A DNA stretch of 64,000 nt from Geofilum rubicundum JCM 15548 (lineage in GTDB: Bacteria > Bacteroidota > Bacteroidia > Bacteroidales > Marinilabiliaceae). Where the stretch lies: contig NZ_BAZW01000001.1 in the NCBI RefSeq assembly GCF_000974365.1, positions 1 through 64,000 on the forward strand, written 5' to 3'. The first letter of the stretch is position 1. Every line of letters begins with the position of its first letter. Below the pieces are notes generated by a model, which worked only from the letters and a program-made list of their open reading frames with translations, made no database searches and had not been told where the DNA came from. Below, one piece after another: positions 37,301 through 46,959 of the stretch. Position numbers and translations under genes: made by a program.

Positions 37301-38806
37301 TTCAATGCCGGCATTACTGAATTCGCCCACCCTGTATACCTGTCCGTTATACGTATACTCAAAGGCAACGGCCAGCACTTCATCGGCATTCAATTGGGTG
37401 TTGAGGGATATATAACCCAATTTGGTGTTGAGGGTGTATTCCGAGGCAGGAACCAGCCGGGCATTTTCAATGCGCTCATAATCACGGGCCGTGGTGAACC
37501 GGTTGTTGTCGCCCGGGTCAACCACGACATCGTTCAGGATGGTGGTCGATTGATTGATGTCGCGGATGCCGTTGGTATTGGCCATTTCGTTATAAAGCGC
37601 GTTGGCTTTATTGAAGGGATAAAGGATATTGGGTTTTCCTTCCCAGGTATTGGGTTTTTCCATATCCTGAAGGCCTTCTCCCAAATCGGAGAAAGCCACA
37701 ATGTTTCTGGAGTTTTCGAAGTCGCTCGACCGGTTGGTAATCCATACCTCCACTTTGGTAATGTTGAAGGGCGAATTGACGACCGGCAGGTTTTCCATGG
37801 CCCGGTTGAAATTCTTTTTGAACACATGGGACAGGAAGAAGTGCCGGTTTCTGTCATACTCATCGGCAGCGAGGTCAAAATCCTGCGTTTGTGCGCCGCC
37901 CTGGATATTCATCACCGAAGTTTCTCCCTTTTGTTGAGAAAAGACGGTCTGGATGGATAGTTTGCCAAATTGCATCTCCGTTTTGACACCGAATAAGCTT
38001 TGGCTTCCGGTGATTAATGTTCCGGGCAATGAAAGGCTTACGTTACCGGCCTCAATATTTTTGATGATTTCGTCTTCTCCGCCTTCGTATTCCAGATTGA
38101 TTTGATTTTCAAAGTCGAAGGTCGCTTCGGTGTTATAGTTGATCCCCAGTTTAAGCCGCTCACCTATGGTTCCCTGAATATTCATCTGAATTTTCTGCTG
38201 GAAATCGAAAGTGGTGGTTTTGCGCATGCGCTCCTGAAGCGTGGGATTATCTATTTTGGTGGTGTTCACGCCAATGCGTAGTTCGGCGATTCCCTGGGGA
38301 CGAATGTTGATGACATTGCTGCCAAAAACACTTTCGAACATTTCGCCGCCCACCCTGAAGCGCCCGAAGCCACTGCCTTCAGCTCCGGAAGTCTCCCGGG
38401 CTTGTTCACTCCAGTAGTTTTGCATGGAGGTCCGCATCAATTCATTGTTGTACTCCTCCAGGGTCATGGTGTAGGGGAGTTTTACCGGAATGTTGCCAAT
38501 TTTTCGGTGCACCGCAACCAGCCCGGTTTCGGGGTCGTACTCTGCGGAATAGTCTATGTTGTCCGGATCCTGAAGGTGGATAGCTGAAGTTTTCTTCTGT
38601 TGTTGAGATGGCAGTCCCGTTGAAGGAGGATTGACTCTTTGCGGGTCAATTTCTTGCGGCTCCGGTTCCTGCTCGGAGTCGATGGATTGTTCGGACCATT
38701 CAGGACCTGTTGCCGGCACGCCGGGAACAGTTTCAATGGCACCCGCCATGACAAACAAAGACGTAAACAGTGGGACTAATAATTTATATGTGAAATTCTT
38801 TCTCAA
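31326..38806 (-). CDS. sprA: SprA (Sov): type IX secretion outer-membrane translocon, frame broken once
   Basis: Giant outer-membrane beta-barrel that forms the T9SS protein-conducting pore, also called Sov. The N-terminal signal (KLLVPLFTSLFVMAGA) is followed by the SprA N-terminal domain. Family segments include NVINIRPQGIAELRIGVNTT, GVKTEMQFGKLSIQTVFSQQ and SYIDDFEGTKIPIDMKQRDAW. The frame from the start runs 1750 codons to LGLIRDFNFY and then stops. GATQVGYRWEVQRGYREEQL to the C-terminal FGVNFRFSLAQ continues in a second frame. Adding one base near 33610-33622 joins them into a protein of about 2493 residues, normal for SprA. It follows ruvA by 42 bases on the same strand. Confidence 0.94.
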
Positions 38807-38848
38807 AGGAACAGGGTTTACAATAGCCCGGCAGCATCATTTTCCGGA

Positions 38849-39430
38849 TTACATCATTTTTAAAGCTTGCTTGATAACCTGCTCAACACGCGCATCTGGT
38901 TGAGCCGACAGAATTTTGTCGATGGCTTTTTGGGAGGCCGCACGCGCAAATCCCAACATCACTAAAGCAGATAACGCTTCATCGCGGATGGTATTGTCTG
39001 CGCCGGCAAATAATTTTTCGTCTGCCTGCTCTTTCCCAAGCTTGTCTTTGAGATCCACAATGACCCTTTGGGCTGTTTTCAGCCCAATGCCTTTGATGCC
39101 TTTGAGTTGATTGGTGTTTTCAGTAAGAATGGCTACCCTCAGCTCCTCCGGAGGAAGCGAAGACAGCATCATGCGGGCCGTATTGGCACCAATGCCGGAA
39201 ACGGAAATCAACAGCTGAAACAGTTCTCTTTCTTGGCGGTCGAAAAAGCCGTAAAGGGTATAGGCATCTTCCCGGATGTTTTCATGGATCACCAGGGTGG
39301 TTTCCTGTACTTCCTTAATGGCGGTATAAGTGTTGAGAGAAATATTGATGAAATAACCCAGCCCGTTGTTTTCAAGCACCACGTGGGCGGGACTGCTTTC
39401 TACGATCTTACCGGAAATGTATTCGTACAT
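38849..39430 (-). CDS. ruvA: Holliday junction branch migration protein RuvA
   Basis: Tetrameric Holliday-junction-binding subunit that directs the RuvB motor. OB-fold N terminus ([20 protein letters not shown]), helix-hairpin-helix motifs ([20 protein letters not shown] and [20 protein letters not shown]) and a C-terminal RuvB-contact domain ([20 protein letters not shown]). The 193 residues match the family. It sits between the thiL-like gene (14-base gap) and sprA (42-base gap), so all three are probably in one transcript. Confidence 0.96.
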   Translation of the reverse strand: MYEYISGKIVESSPAHVVLENNGLGYFINISLNTYTAIKEVQETTLVIHENIREDAYTLYGFFDRQERELFQLLISVSGIGANTARMMLSSLPPEELRVAILTENTNQLKGIKGIGLKTAQRVIVDLKDKLGKEQADEKLFAGADNTIRDEALSALVMLGFARAASQKAIDKILSAQPDARVEQVIKQALKMM

Positions 39431-39444
39431 AATGGATGCTTACT

Positions 39445-40482
39445 TTATATGTTAAGGTTTCCCCAACCTCTGGCTTTTATATCAATTTCATCATCGGCAT
39501 TGGAGATCATTCTGCAGGCCTTATCTTCCTCTGTGATATGGCCTATGACAGAAACTTCCTCCGGCAGCCCTTCCTTGTTCTTTTCATACACTTCCAGAGA
39601 CAGGGTGAAAAGCAATTCGAAATCTTCCCCGCCATTCAGTGCCGCAATCAATGGATTGTAATTGAGTTCCCTGGCTGCTTTCAGGGTGTTTTGATGTAAA
39701 GGTATTTTATTTTCATATATGCGACAGCCGGTTTTTGACGACCGGCACAATAATATTAATGAAGTGGCCAATCCTTCCGATATACCCGTCATGGAAGTGG
39801 GCACCAGGTCCAGCTTTTCCATGGCTGTGAGAAAGGCTGTGCGCCCTTCGGGTTTCAGTTGCCGCTTAAGCACATATTCATTATCGCCAAAGACCGGCTG
39901 TGAATGGTCGTTCGATTGCAAAACGCGCTTTTCTCTTTCCAGCAGGTGCAGTCCCATCAGCGCACCGCCCAAATCGCCGGTCACACAAATGACATCCGTT
40001 GGTTGGGCGCCGGATCGGCGCACCAGGCCCTTCTTGTTTTCCTTTCCCGTCACATTCAGGGCCATGGTCAAGCCAGTTAAAGAGGCGGCCGGCTTAAAGG
40101 CGGTTAATTCTGTCTGGTAATGTTCGCAGGCGGCAAAAATACCGCTCATCAGGGTTTCCAACATCTCCAGCGTGATTTTGTTGCTTAAGCCTATGTTGAT
40201 ACTGATTTGGGAGGGGGAGGCATTCATGGCCAGAAGATCGTTCACGGCCACCGTAACCGCTTTAAATCCCAGGTGTTGTAAGGGGGTATAAGTCAGGTCG
40301 AAATTAATACCTTCCAACAGCAGGGTAGTGGATGACAAATGTTCCGGTGCTGTCAGGATAGAGCAGGCATCCTCACCCATGGCAGGTAACTCAGAGGTAT
40401 TAAGGGGTTTATATTGTTTTTGGAAGTGCTCAATAAGGCCATACAAGCCTAAGTCAGAAAGGGAGGTCGCCTTTTCACTCAT
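39445..40482 (-). CDS. ThiL-like protein (thiamine-monophosphate kinase family), altered active-site motif
   Basis: Member of the AIR-synthase/ThiL family; ThiL phosphorylates thiamine phosphate to thiamine diphosphate. Family features present: MGEDACSIL (metal/nucleotide Asp), LLLEGINFDLTYTPLQHLGF, NDLLAMNASPSQISINIGLS and ICVTGDLGGALMGLHLL. The segment at residues 128-136, usually GGDTTSS, is instead AFKPAASLT. No other reading frame recovers the missing motif, so this is not a simple frame error. Activity as a kinase is therefore uncertain. The 345 residues are normal. It starts the ruvA-sprA run with its own -7 element. Confidence 0.82.
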   Translation of the reverse strand: MSEKATSLSDLGLYGLIEHFQKQYKPLNTSELPAMGEDACSILTAPEHLSSTTLLLEGINFDLTYTPLQHLGFKAVTVAVNDLLAMNASPSQISINIGLSNKITLEMLETLMSGIFAACEHYQTELTAFKPAASLTGLTMALNVTGKENKKGLVRRSGAQPTDVICVTGDLGGALMGLHLLEREKRVLQSNDHSQPVFGDNEYVLKRQLKPEGRTAFLTAMEKLDLVPTSMTGISEGLATSLILLCRSSKTGCRIYENKIPLHQNTLKAARELNYNPLIAALNGGEDFELLFTLSLEVYEKNKEGLPEEVSVIGHITEEDKACRMISNADDEIDIKARGWGNLNI

Positions 40483-40516
40483 TGCAGAAAAATTTGTTGG
40501 TTTTTATTTAACGGTC

Positions 40517-40524
40517 AAAGATAC
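40517..40524 (-). promoter_or_regulatory. -7 element for the thiL-like/ruvA/sprA unit
   Basis: A perfect TATCTTTG on the minus strand, 34 bases before the thiL-like start and divergent from the rimP promoter. Confidence 0.5.
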
Positions 40525-40561
40525 AAATTTAAGCGCAGACACTTATTTCTGGAGGTAAAAG

Positions 40562-40593
40562 TTTGGAAAATAAACTATTCATCACTACATTTG
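40562..40593 (+). promoter_or_regulatory. Promoter for rimP-nusA-infB
   Basis: TTTG (40562-40565), 20 bases, TACATTTG (40586-40593): near-ideal Bacteroidota architecture. It leaves a leader of about 145 bases before rimP. Confidence 0.65.
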
Positions 40594-40615
40594 CGCAGAT
40601 TTCGAGCCTGAAAAG

Positions 40616-40640
40616 AATAGGGGACTTTTTGTCCCCTATT
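40616..40640 (+). promoter_or_regulatory. Perfect 10-bp hairpin in the rimP-nusA-infB leader
   Basis: AATAGGGGAC, TTTTT loop, GTCCCCTATT, then TTATTAATGG. It lies between the promoter and rimP. It resembles an intrinsic terminator with a weak U-tract, so it may be an attenuator or a 5' mRNA stabiliser. Confidence 0.65.
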
Positions 40641-40742
40641 TTATTAATGGTTTTGGAAATCAGAAGCTTAAATGATGCTCGTCCAATCAAGTTGTGTGGC
40701 TGAGTAGTCGCGGCTTTTTTCATTATAAATGGTTGATTGAGT

Positions 40743-41206
40743 ATGATTTCCAAAGAGCAAATCATGGGTATTATTCAACAACAGGTAGAAGAAGAAAACT
40801 ATTTTGTTGTGGATGTTGAAGTTAAGCCTTCAAATAAGATCATTGTGCACCTCGATGGTGATCAGGGGGTGCCCATTGAATTCTGTGTTTCCATTTCCAG
40901 ATTAATTGAGCACACACTGGACCGGGAAGCAGAAGATTTTGAATTAGAGGTGTCGTCTCCCGGCATTGGTCAGCCCTTTAAAGTTCATCGTCAATTCACA
41001 AAGAACATCGGACGGCATGTCGAGGTCGTTGGTAGAGACGGCATGAAGCATACAGCGAGCTGTTTTCGGTGTCACAGGAAGGTTTTGTGATCAAGGAAGA
41101 AAACAGGGTTAAGCCGGAAGGGAAAAAGAAAAAAGTGTTGCAGATTTCCGAACATCCCTTTATTTTTGAGGAAGTTAAGTCAGTAAAAGAGATAATTAAG
41201 TTTTAA
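40743..41206 (+). CDS. rimP: Ribosome maturation factor RimP, frame broken once
   Basis: Factor for 30S subunit assembly. The N-terminal alpha/beta domain (NYFVVDVEVKPSNKIIVHLD, then DFELEVSSPGIGQPFKVHRQ) is followed by NIGRHVEVVGRDGMKHT, where the frame is lost. ELFSVSQEGFVIKEENRV through HPFIFEEVKSVKEIIKF continues in another frame to the stop at 41204-41206. One extra G at 41055 (ACAGGCGAG) restores HTGELFSV and a protein of about 154 residues, the usual length. It is first in the classic rimP-nusA-infB order, 25 bases before nusA. A sequencing error is the best explanation. Confidence 0.93.
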
Positions 41207-41231
41207 TTCAGGATTATATACCAATTTGGCA

Positions 41232-42473
41232 ATGGAACATATCAATTTAATAGATACTTTTTCGGAGTTCAAGGAGCTAAAGAATATTGACAGGGTAACG
41301 CTTATCCGGGTATTGGAAGATGCTTTCAGAAGTGTGCTGGTGAAATTGTTTGGCACCGATGAGAACTTTGATGTAATTATTAATACCGATAAAGGTGACT
41401 TCGAGATTTGGCGCAACCGGGAAGTGGTGGCCGACGATGAAGTGACCGATGAGAACTTGCAGATTTCATTGTCGCAGGCCAAGAAGATAGATGAAGATTA
41501 TGAAGTGGGAGAAGAGGTGACCGATGAGGTGAAGTTCATCGATTTTGGTCGTCGCGCCATTTTGAGTCTTCGGCAGAACCTGTCATCCCGCATCATGGAG
41601 CTTCAGAAAGATGCTATTTACAACAAATATAAAGAGCGCATCGGAGAAATTGTAACCGGGGAGGTTTACCAGATATGGAAACGGGAAATGCTGGTGCTGG
41701 ATGATGAAGGCAATGAACTGATTTTGCCGAAAACCGAGCAGATTCCCTCTGATTTCTACCGCAAGGGCGACAGCATTCGGGCTGTGGTGGCCAAGGTGGA
41801 CATTCGCAACAACAACCCCTTTATTTTATTGTCACGTACAGCCGAAGTCTTTCTTGAAAGATTGTTTGAGTTGGAAGTGCCTGAAATCCATGATGGCTTA
41901 ATCACCATCAAGAAGATTGTCCGTCAACCTGGTGAGCGCGCCAAAGTGGCTGTGGAATCTTATGATGACCGGATTGACCCAGTGGGAGCCTGTGTGGGGA
42001 TGAAGGGATCCCGGATTCATGGCATTGTCCGTGAATTGCGGAATGAGAATATAGATGTTATTAATTATACCACAAACATTCAATTGTTTATCCAAAGGGC
42101 TTTGAATCCTGCTAAAGTGAGCAGTATTAAAATTCTGGAGGCCACTAAAAGGGCACAGGTTTACCTGCAGCCCGAGGAGGTTTCTCTGGCCATCGGTAAG
42201 GGCGGATTAAATATCCGTCTGGCCAGTCAGCTCACCGGATATGAACTGGATGTTTATCGTGAGACAGAAGAAGAAGAGGAAGAGGAAGATGTATCTTTGG
42301 ATGAATTCTCTGATGAAATTGAAGATTGGGTATTGGCGGCCTTAAAAGGCATTGGCTGTGACACAGCCAAATCGGTACTCGATTTGACGGTTGAGGATTT
42401 GGCCAAACGTACCGACCTGGAAGAGGAGACCATTCAGAATGTCATTTCAATATTAAAATCTGAATTTGAATAA
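41232..42473 (+). CDS. nusA: Transcription termination/antitermination factor NusA
   Basis: RNA-polymerase-binding factor in pausing, termination and antitermination. Order: N-terminal polymerase-binding domain (about 1-130), S1 domain ([19 protein letters not shown]), KH1/KH2 RNA-binding domains ([20 protein letters not shown], and [20 protein letters not shown]) and a short acidic/HhH C-terminal region ([10 protein letters not shown], then [18 protein letters not shown]). The 413 residues are normal for a form with reduced acidic repeats. The ATG at 41232 is chosen over an upstream TTG. It lies between rimP and infB in their conserved order. Confidence 0.96.
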   Translation: MEHINLIDTFSEFKELKNIDRVTLIRVLEDAFRSVLVKLFGTDENFDVIINTDKGDFEIWRNREVVADDEVTDENLQISLSQAKKIDEDYEVGEEVTDEVKFIDFGRRAILSLRQNLSSRIMELQKDAIYNKYKERIGEIVTGEVYQIWKREMLVLDDEGNELILPKTEQIPSDFYRKGDSIRAVVAKVDIRNNNPFILLSRTAEVFLERLFELEVPEIHDGLITIKKIVRQPGERAKVAVESYDDRIDPVGACVGMKGSRIHGIVRELRNENIDVINYTTNIQLFIQRALNPAKVSSIKILEATKRAQVYLQPEEVSLAIGKGGLNIRLASQLTGYELDVYRETEEEEEEEDVSLDEFSDEIEDWVLAALKGIGCDTAKSVLDLTVEDLAKRTDLEEETIQNVISILKSEFE

Positions 42474-42550
42474 TTCCTTTATCTTTGTCAATTAGAAAGA
42501 TAGTATTAAAACCTCAACAGATCTTCTGTATTAAATTGAAAGTACCTTTT

Positions 42551-45500
42551 ATGGCAGTTGGACAAAGACTTAGCAAAGTAGCAAGAGAATGTAATGTGGG
42601 AATTTCCACCATCGTGGAATTCCTTCATAAAAAGGGGATCGAGTTAGATATGAACCCCAACACCAAAGTATCTGAGGATACTGTTGAGCTTTTGAAAAAA
42701 GAGTTCAAGCAGGATCATAATGTGAAAAAGGCTTCTGAAGAGCTGATTGATCGCAAGCAAAAAGAGAAGAAAGAAGCTGTTTCCATTGAGAATGTCCAGA
42801 AAGCTGCAGAAGAAGAAGTTGAGGAAGATGATATTTCTATTGATGAGATTGTTGGCAGGGCTAAAAAATCGGTGGATGTAAAGGTGGTAGGCAAGATTGA
42901 TCTTGACAAGCCCAAGCCAAAGGAGGCCGAGCCCAGGAAAGAAGAAAAGCCGGTGGAAGAACCGGTTAAAGCCAAGGATGAGCCGGCTAAGGTAAAGGAA
43001 GCGCCTGAGCAGCCTAAGGCAGCACCCGCTGCTGAAGCAAAAAAGGAGGTGCCTGTTGCCAAAGAAACTCCGGCAGAAGAAGTACCTGCTAAGAAGGAAG
43101 AAAAAACACCGGAGCACATACCGGTTAATGTTGATAAAGCGGCTGAATCACCTAAGGTGGTCGGTAAAATTGATTTGGATTCGCCCGCTAAAAAGAGTGA
43201 AACCAAAAGTGGTTCTGCAGAGAAAGCCAAATCCGCTGAGCCGGTCAAGGAAGAAAAGCCCAAAGCCAAAGAAGAAAAGCCTAAAGAAAAACCGGTTGAT
43301 CCCAAGCCCGTGGCGGAGGCGCCCAAAGCACCAGCACAAGCGGTAAAAGGGGATGAACCTAAATCTCAGGCAGAAAAGGATCAGGCCAAAGCGGATAAAG
43401 GCCAGAATGAGGGACGTGGTAAGGAGGATTTCATGCCCACTCAGGTAAGGAAATTGTCAGGCCCCACTGTTGTGGGCAAGATTGACCTACCCATGGACTC
43501 CCGCAATGGTGCCGAATCTAAAGAGGATCGGAAATCGCGCAGGAAGAAGCGGAAGCGCATCAAGAAGGAAAAGGAAAAAGTAAATATACCTGCCACAGGT
43601 ACGGCCGGTGATAAACCCGTACCTCACAAGGCCGGAGATCCCCCAAGACCTCAGACGGGCAAGCCTGGTGATAAGCGACCCGGTCAACCTGGTGCAGCCA
43701 ATGCAGCCAACAAGAAGAAAGTCAGCAAGGTTAAGAAACGTCCGGCCCGTCCGGAAGTGAGTGAGGAGGATGTGGCCAGGCAGATCAAAGATACTTTGGC
43801 CCGTTTAACCACCAAGAGTAAATCCAAGGCTTCCCGTCACCGCCGCGACAAGCGGGATGTGGCTTCTCAACGTCACCAGGCCGATCTCGATCGTCAGGAT
43901 GAGGAGAAAAAAGTGTTGAAGGTAACGGAATTTGTTACGGCCAATGAGATGGCCAACATGATGGACATACCGGTCACGCAAATTATTGCTTCCTGTATGA
44001 GTCTGGGTTTGTTTGTGTCGATCAATCAGCGATTGGATGCAGAAACCATAGCCCTGGTGAGTGAAGAATTTGGCTACAAAGTAGAATTCGTTAGTTTGGA
44101 GCTCATCGACAGCATTCAGGAAGAGGAGGATGATCCGGCTACTTTGAAAGACCGTCCCGCCATTGTTACGGTCATGGGGCACGTTGACCACGGTAAAACG
44201 TCACTGCTTGACTTTATTCGAAAAGCGGATGTGGCCGCCGATGAGGCAGGGGGTATTACCCAGCACATTGGAGCCTATAGTGTCAAACTGGAGAACGATC
44301 GTCAGATAACTTTCCTGGATACTCCGGGTCACGAAGCCTTTACGGCCATGCGTGCACGGGGTGCTCAGGTGACCGATATTGCCATTATTATCATTGCCGC
44401 CAATGACAGTGTGATGCCACAGACCGTTGAAGCCATTAACCATGCTTCAGCTGCTGGCGTGCCCATTGTTTTTGCGATAAGTAAGATTGATTTACCCGGC
44501 GCCAATCCCGATAAGGTACGGGAGTCACTGGCCAATATGAATTATTTGGTGGAGGACTGGGGAGGTAAATACCAGTGTCAGGAAGTTTCGGCCAAGCATG
44601 GTACCAATGTGAAGGACCTGCTGGAAAAAGTCTTGCTGGAAGCGGATATGCTGGAATTGAAAGCCAACCCTGACAAAGGGGCCGTTGGTAGCGTTATTGA
44701 ATCTACGCTGGATAAGGGCCGCGGTTATGTGGCTACCCTATTGGTGCAAGCCGGCCGGTTGAAGGTGGGCGATTTGATTCTGTCGGGTAGCTATTATGGA
44801 CACGTTAAGGCGATGTTCAATGAGCGCAACCAGAAAGTAGAATCTGTTGGTCCTTCAGAACCTGTTTTGATTCTGGGTCTGAATGGTGCCCCACAGGCCG
44901 GTGAGAAGTTCCATGTAATGGAGAATGAAAAAGAGGTCAAGGACATTGCCAATAAACGTCAGCAGTTGCAACGCGAGCAGGGCATGCGTGCTCAGAAGCA
45001 CATCACGCTGGATGAGATTGGCCGTCGTATCGCCATCGGAAACTTCCAGGAATTGAACCTGATTGTGAAAGGTGACGTGGATGGATCCATCGAAGCCCTG
45101 GCTGATTCATTGATCAAATTGTCCACGGAAGAAATTCAGGTGAACGTTATACACAAAGCGGTAGGAGGAATTTCTGAGTCCGACATTATGTTGGCTGCAG
45201 CCTCTAATGCCATCGTCATCGGTTTCCAGGTGCGTCCGTCATTAGCAGCACGAAGAATCGCTGAGAAAGAGCAGATTGATGTCCGTCTCTATTCCATCAT
45301 TTACGATGCCATAGAGGAGATCAAAGCAGCCATGGAAGGTATGTTGTCGCCCGAGATTAAGGAGACCATTGTGTCGACCGTGGAAGTCCGAGAGGTATTC
45401 AAGATTACCAAAGTAGGTACTGTCGCCGGTTGTATGGTCAAAGAGGGTAAGATCAAACGAAATTCTAAAATCCGCCTTATCCGCGACGGTATTGTTATCT

Positions 45501-45658
45501 ATACCGGAGACCTGGGCTCACTGAAACGTTTCAAAGACGATGTGAAAGAAGTGGCTTCCGGCTTTGAATGTGGATTGAACATCAACAATTTCAACGACAT
45601 CAAAGAAGGCGACATTATTGAAGCCTACGAGGAGACCGAAGTTTCCAGAAAGCTTTAA
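42551..45658 (+). CDS. infB: Translation initiation factor IF-2
   Basis: GTPase that places initiator tRNA on the 30S subunit. It begins [17 protein letters not shown], the IF2-N domain. Next is a long Lys/Glu/Pro/Ala-rich linker (about residues 60-430) containing three copies of VVGKIDL, then the second IF2-N domain ([18 protein letters not shown]). The G domain has G1 [10 protein letters not shown]3 DTPGHEAF and the G4-region motif SKIDLP. The C-terminal domains bind fMet-tRNA. The 1035 residues are long because of the linker. An in-frame upstream extension to 42485 is judged not to be translated. A terminator follows. Confidence 0.97.
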   Translation: MAVGQRLSKVARECNVGISTIVEFLHKKGIELDMNPNTKVSEDTVELLKKEFKQDHNVKKASEELIDRKQKEKKEAVSIENVQKAAEEEVEEDDISIDEIVGRAKKSVDVKVVGKIDLDKPKPKEAEPRKEEKPVEEPVKAKDEPAKVKEAPEQPKAAPAAEAKKEVPVAKETPAEEVPAKKEEKTPEHIPVNVDKAAESPKVVGKIDLDSPAKKSETKSGSAEKAKSAEPVKEEKPKAKEEKPKEKPVDPKPVAEAPKAPAQAVKGDEPKSQAEKDQAKADKGQNEGRGKEDFMPTQVRKLSGPTVVGKIDLPMDSRNGAESKEDRKSRRKKRKRIKKEKEKVNIPATGTAGDKPVPHKAGDPPRPQTGKPGDKRPGQPGAANAANKKKVSKVKKRPARPEVSEEDVARQIKDTLARLTTKSKSKASRHRRDKRDVASQRHQADLDRQDEEKKVLKVTEFVTANEMANMMDIPVTQIIASCMSLGLFVSINQRLDAETIALVSEEFGYKVEFVSLELIDSIQEEEDDPATLKDRPAIVTVMGHVDHGKTSLLDFIRKADVAADEAGGITQHIGAYSVKLENDRQITFLDTPGHEAFTAMRARGAQVTDIAIIIIAANDSVMPQTVEAINHASAAGVPIVFAISKIDLPGANPDKVRESLANMNYLVEDWGGKYQCQEVSAKHGTNVKDLLEKVLLEADMLELKANPDKGAVGSVIESTLDKGRGYVATLLVQAGRLKVGDLILSGSYYGHVKAMFNERNQKVESVGPSEPVLILGLNGAPQAGEKFHVMENEKEVKDIANKRQQLQREQGMRAQKHITLDEIGRRIAIGNFQELNLIVKGDVDGSIEALADSLIKLSTEEIQVNVIHKAVGGISESDIMLAAASNAIVIGFQVRPSLAARRIAEKEQIDVRLYSIIYDAIEEIKAAMEGMLSPEIKETIVSTVEVREVFKITKVGTVAGCMVKEGKIKRNSKIRLIRDGIVIYTGDLGSLKRFKDDVKEVASGFECGLNINNFNDIKEGDIIEAYEETEVSRKL

Positions 45659-45683
45659 GCATAAAGCGAATCTTTATATAGAG

Positions 45684-45718
45684 GCCGGATTTCCCCTATG
45701 GATTTCCGGCTTTTTTTA
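45684..45718 (+). terminator. Terminator of the rimP-nusA-infB operon
   Basis: GCCGGA/TCCGGC stem enclosing a partly paired loop, followed by TTTTTTTATT, 25 bases after the infB stop. Confidence 0.8.
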
Positions 45719-45805
45719 TTGATGTCCCATGCCTCAAGTAACCAGCTAAATACATGAATAGAGCCAGGATCATCTTTTTTATTTTGAAAATAAACAGGTG
45801 GATTG

Positions 45806-45837
45806 TTTGCAAACACCAGCAATATACCTTACATTTG
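45806..45837 (+). promoter_or_regulatory. Promoter for tRNA-Met
   Basis: TTTG (45806-45809), 20 bases, TACATTTG (45830-45837). The -7 sequence and spacing are identical to those of the rimP promoter. Confidence 0.65.
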
Positions 45838-45875
45838 CAATCGCAAAAAGAGAGAGAAACGACTCAGAAATATAT

Positions 45876-45948
<73 letters not shown>

Positions 45949-45954
45949 CTTAGA

Positions 45955-45991
45955 AGCCTTTGTAAACGATAAGTTTGCAAAGGCTTTTTTT
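45955..45991 (+). terminator. Terminator of tRNA-Met
   Basis: AGCCTTTGTAAAC pairs with GTTTGCAAAGGCT (one G-T pair) around a GATAA loop, followed by a T-tract. Confidence 0.85.
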
Positions 45992-46011
45992 GTGTGTTTT
46001 AAGTCCTTAGT

Positions 46012-46045
46012 TTTGTTCCCCTTCTGTTATTTTTTAATAAATTTG
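46012..46045 (+). promoter_or_regulatory. Promoter for the M23 peptidase-dxr unit
   Basis: TTTG (46012-46015), 22 bases, TAAATTTG (46038-46045), placed 21 bases before the ATG at 46067. Confidence 0.55.
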
Positions 46046-46066
46046 CTGTCCTACAAAATAATTGGA

Positions 46067-46959
46067 ATGAGTACACAAAAAAAGAAAAAATCTCTTCTCA
46101 AGAAACTGAGCAGTAAGTATCGTCTGGCCATCTTTAATGAGCAGACTTACGAAGAGCTTTTTGTGGTGAGGCTTTCACGACTGAATGTTTTTACTGTAGT
46201 AGGGACTTTGGGGGTTATTCTGATCGTTTTGGTGTCCTTGTTAATTTCGTTTACCAGTCTTCGGGAATACATTCCGGGATATCCCGATGCGCAGCAAAGA
46301 TTGCTGATTGTAAGGAACGCGCAAAGGTCGATTCTCTGATTGTGGAGATCAAGCGGAGAGATAAATTCATCAACAGCTTTCAATCGATTGTGCGGGGAGA
46401 GGATCAGGAAGTAGGGGCCACTCCGGAAGATGCATCCGTAGAGATGCGGGCCAACGGCAATGGTAACGGCAATGACAATGTCAATTTTTCAAGATCCGAT
46501 GAGGATTCTCTTTTTAGAGTCCAGGTGGAGCGGGAAGAACGCTTTAATCTATCGGTGCGGGAAGTTCCCCAGAGTGCCATCGCTTTGGAGAGTGCTTTCT
46601 TTGTCAGCCCTATTAAAGGTTTGGTCATAAATGGTTTTGGCGAGACCACCGGACATTTTGGGGTGGACATTGTTGCGGCTCCCAGTAGCCGGGTGTCAGC
46701 GGTCATGGACGGGATGGTGGTTTTTTCGGGCTGGACGGTCGAAACCGGATATGTTATACAGATCCAGCATCCGAATAATCTCATTTCTATTTATAAGCAC
46801 AACGAAATATTATTGAAAGAAATTGGTCAGGTGGTTAAAGCCGGTGAGGCCATTGCCAGAATTGGTAATTCGGGAGAATTGACCTCCGGACCACATTTGC
46901 ATTTTGAGTTGTGGTACAATGGCTCGCCATTGAATCCGGTCGATTACATGACCTTTTAA
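46067..46959 (+). CDS. M23 family metallopeptidase (LytM-type), frame broken once
   Basis: Membrane-anchored peptidoglycan endopeptidase. The N-terminal part has a basic cytoplasmic segment, one transmembrane helix (VVGTLGVILIVLVSLLISFT) and PGYPDAQQRLLIVRNAQ, after which the frame stops. VDSLIVEIKRRDKFINSF onward runs in another frame to 46959. One base added at 46323-46327 joins the parts (about 297 residues). The M23 zinc site looks complete: GHFGVD (His, Asp) and GPHLHFE (His-x-His). It is therefore probably active, unlike some LytM activator proteins. The frame break fits the error pattern of the window. dxr starts directly after the stop. Confidence 0.88.

Noticed and set aside
36929-37960. 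Plus-strand open frame of 343 codons opposite sprA
   Set aside because: Same reason: an antisense shadow of a long, codon-biased gene.
40483-40742. Considered a TPP riboswitch upstream of the thiL-like gene
   Set aside because: No TPP (thi-box) conserved core is visible, and the minus-strand leader is only about 30 bases long.
42644-43326. Long minus-strand frames opposite the IF-2 linker
   Set aside because: They are artefacts of the Lys/Glu/Ala/Pro-rich low-complexity coding strand.
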